From: Apoda limacodes
Taxonomy: Eukaryota > Arthropoda > Insecta > Lepidoptera > Limacodidae
Assembly: GCA_946406115.1 (NCBI GenBank)
Contig: OX291549.1
Span: 26,125,901-26,189,900, forward strand
Direction of reading: 5' to 3'
DNA: 64,000 bases
Position numbers and translations under genes: made by a program
The notes under the pieces: generated by a model
Database searches by the model: none
The model's input: the letters and a program-made list of their open reading frames with translations, nothing else
What the model was told of the DNA's origin: nothing
In this document: one piece after another, positions 61,492 to 64,000 of the stretch
Position numbering within the stretch: position 1 is the stretch's first letter
Layout of the letters: every line of letters starts with the position of its first letter

Positions 61492-64000
61492 TTCATTTCG
61501 TCAAGTCTGTCCGTGCTTTAAGCAAATTTTTATTTATTTGTTCGAGGTAAAATTTTTTTAGCTTGTATTTGAAATTTTTTTCTGTTAGTGTGCTTTTTAT
61601 ATGTTCAGGTATATCTTTGATTATTTTTGCTATAGAGTTATTTATACTTCACTATCACTATAAAAATTCTTCGATTGTGACGGCTTTATTTTGTTTTTGT
61701 TATGCCTAGTAGCAATTTTAAATTGCACTGTAGGTAATGTTGCTATATTTTTAAAATTTTCTACTACTATTTGGTGGTTGATTTTATAGTGTATAGGAAG
61801 TAGTTTGCAGTAGCTGAAGAGAGCAGTTTCGCTGTCGTAATTTCTTTCTTTAATTTTTTTTACTTACAATTATTTTTAGTATTCTAACTTGCAAATTGTA
61901 TATTTGATCTAGGTAGGTTTTAAAGGTTCGTCCATAGCTTGTCAGTCCATAATACATAGATAATAAAACCGTGTAAGGGATTTTTGATCTGATTATGTAA
62001 AACTTAGCAAGTAATACGCGTTATTTTTTACATTTTAATTCTATGTGCGGCCCCCAATTTAATCTGTTATCTATTACTAGACCCAGGTACATTTGTTTAT
62101 CGACTTGCTCTAAAGGTTCGCATTGGCAATAACTGACAGTTTTATGTGCACAGTCGTGAGTATGGACTATTATTCTTGTATTATAAGTAGAATGGTTATG
62201 ACAGGAACGGATGTGTAGTAGTTTTGTTTTTTGTTTATTTAAAACTAATCCCATGTCATGAGACCAGTCACTTATTAAACACATATCATCTTTGCCGCGA
62301 TTGTAATATTTTGGTGTGCAGCTATGAGACATGTATCGTCAGCATATTGATAAATAGTACACTGTTTAATTAAGTTATTTAGATCATTGACGTAGGCTAG
62401 GTAATGCAAAGGTCCTAAAACAGATCCTTATGCTGTTCCTTTTTCTACCTGTACTGTGTCACTATAACAACCTTGAATTTTGACAATATTTTTCCGATTT
62501 GTAAGGTAATCCTTACTCCACTCTAACAAAGGACCCCGAACCCCAGTATTATCCAACTTTTTGATTAGGGTTTGATGCCTAAGCGTGTCAAAGGCTTTAC
62601 TATAGTCGATAAAAACTATTAAAACATGTTTTTTTTGATTGAGGTAATCATTTATTTCGTCTGTAAACTGCGAAATGCGAACTGATTTACAGATAGTATT
62701 TGGTTCTCTCGATAAAAGTCGTGTATTTGGTTACAAATGTATTTTTCCGCTATCGTGTCGATAGGTGGCAGTATTGTAATGGGCCGGTAGTTATTGTAGT
62801 CCGATTCATTTCCTTGTTTGTATATAGGTCTTAATATATCGATTTTCAGGTCATCCGGATAAATAGCTTTTTGAACACTTGTATTTATTAGTTTTGATAT
62901 CGCGTAGGATATTTTATAACTTATTTTTTTATATCTGATGATTTTATGCAATCGTATCCTGGTGCTTTATTTATGCTCATTTTTTTAATAACATTATTTA
63001 TCGATTTGGCGTTTGCTTTTTTGAAGTTTATAGATACATGGGCAGGTTTAAGGTAGGATTCATCTTTTAATAGTTTTTCACTACAAATTGGAGTAATGTT
63101 ATCAACCGCTATCTTAAAATTGTAAACAAAATTATTTGCCACCTGTTTCAGCTCTATGTTATTTTTATCAAACGCTTTTAAAATAGTTTCATCAATCGAT
63201 TTTGTAATTCTTCCAGTTATTTTGTTATATAAGTTCCATAGTTTCTTTGTGTCATTTTTGTATTTATAGATTTAAGATAAGTAAATTTTTTTTCGCGAAA
63301 TGAACAGTTTTGTTAGTCAAGTTTCGGATTTTGTTATACTCAAGTTTTAGCACTGTGTTTGACGGATCGTTTTTCCATTTTGAATATGTTTTATCTCTAA
63401 GTAAACACAGTCTATTTATGTTCTTATTGATCCATTTTTCTTTATTACGCTTCCCTATACTTTGTTTTCTTGTGTATTCGCTTTTTTTTGACAGTTAAGT
63501 ATGTTAGACTTTATAAAGTTATATATTGTTTTAGGGCAGGTCATGGTGTCTACTTGTTTCCAATTATTTTTTTCAAGTTCCTGTTTTAATTTTATTTTAT
63601 TAATATCAGTAACAAAAGTAAAAAGGAGCACGCTGTATATTGTTAGGTTCGATGCCTGATATTACAATCATTCTGTGATCAGCTAGTACTGTGCTGAGCG
63701 CAGCAGTGAAAACATCTTGTTTGCTGCATATAATGAATATATGATCTATACATGATTTACTTGTTATACCACATCTTGTTTCTACCCTAGTGTAGTCTGC
63801 GATCCCACACTCCAGACCAAATTCGCTTAGTGTATCTGAATATTTGTGTGTCAAAGGATTTTGTATCTTCAGATTTATGTTGGTGTCACCCATGACCAGA
63901 AAGTTTTCTACATTTTTGTATTTCTTAAGGATATGCCTCAATTCTGTTATGAAAGAGTTTTTGTTACAATTTAGTGGACTTACAGTGCACACGTATAATT
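61492..64000 (-). pseudogene. LINE ORF2 (APE endonuclease and reverse transcriptase), truncated by the window edge
   Basis: Minus-strand order: endonuclease half with FLVMGDTNINLKI, SCIDHIFI and ADHRMIVIS (63606-64000), carrying the Asp, Asn, Asp and His positions of APE-type enzymes. A linker (SINKAPGYDCIKSSD, 62921-63142) follows, then RT palm with YNNYRPITILPPI (about 62780), VFIDYSKAFDT (motif A, about 62590-62620), GTA-stop-GSVLGPL (motif B', stop at 62428-62430), CTIYQYADDTCLI (motif C, YADD at 62335-62346), thumb with LVLNKQKTKLLHI and MYLGLVIDNRLNWGPHI (62021-62260), and a C-terminus IPEHIKSTLTEKNFKYKLKK ending at 61492. All catalytic motifs are recognisable, but there are at least four frameshifts and one stop in a key motif. 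The start lies beyond 64000. Jockey/CR1-type by architecture. Confidence 0.88.

Overview
This window reads as AT-rich insect nuclear DNA, most likely from a moth or butterfly (Lepidoptera). The attribution rests on recognised repeat types: tRNA-headed SINEs, jockey/CR1-like and RTE-like LINE tails, the repeat that opens with a GGCCAAGTG word, and a SINE tail with (TATG)n. These assignments come from recall of the families and the visible motifs, not from a search. No complete host gene was found. No open frame exceeds 191 codons, and every recognisable coding stretch belongs to a transposable element. The window looks like intergenic or long-intron sequence made of layered, decayed mobile elements.

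Layout. 1-11.7 kb: a tRNA-SINE, a decayed MULE-type transposase, LINE endonuclease and RT fragments, a second SINE family, a 330-bp foldback element and a GC-richer 0.2-kb repeat. 11.7-29.5 kb: one unexplained 121-codon frame, a jockey-like LINE RT remnant with YADD, several hairpin elements, a CpG-rich retroelement block (23.1-24.1 kb), a 5S-rRNA-like/LINE chimera and an RTE-like fragment. An inverted, apparently identical copy of the 0.2-kb repeat lies at 27.8 kb. 29.5-41.3 kb: sparse repeat debris, a split Tc1/mariner transposase and a small tandem array. 41.3-47.4 kb: a 3,034-bp segment present twice in direct tandem, almost identical. 47.6-53 kb: a LINE RT fragment with its TAA-repeat tail, SINE debris and a seven-copy 33-bp minisatellite. 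53.0-54.5 kb: a 1.5-kb terminal-inverted-repeat element flanked by TA, with a GC-rich leader, plausible splice sites, a small ORF and many GGCCTT/AAGGCC words. 54.5-64 kb: repeat tails, an RLE-type LINE C-terminus, a Penelope-like GIY-YIG endonuclease with a hammerhead-like motif just downstream, and a 2.5-kb LINE ORF2 running off the right edge.

The autonomous elements represented (LINEs, a Penelope-like element, Tc1/mariner and MULE) are all broken here by frameshifts, stops or truncation. The SINEs and hairpin elements are the non-autonomous partners expected beside them. The features most worth following are the 53.0-54.5 kb TIR element, the tandem 3-kb duplication, the two identical inverted 0.2-kb repeats 19 kb apart, the Penelope-like/hammerhead pair and the 5S/LINE chimera.
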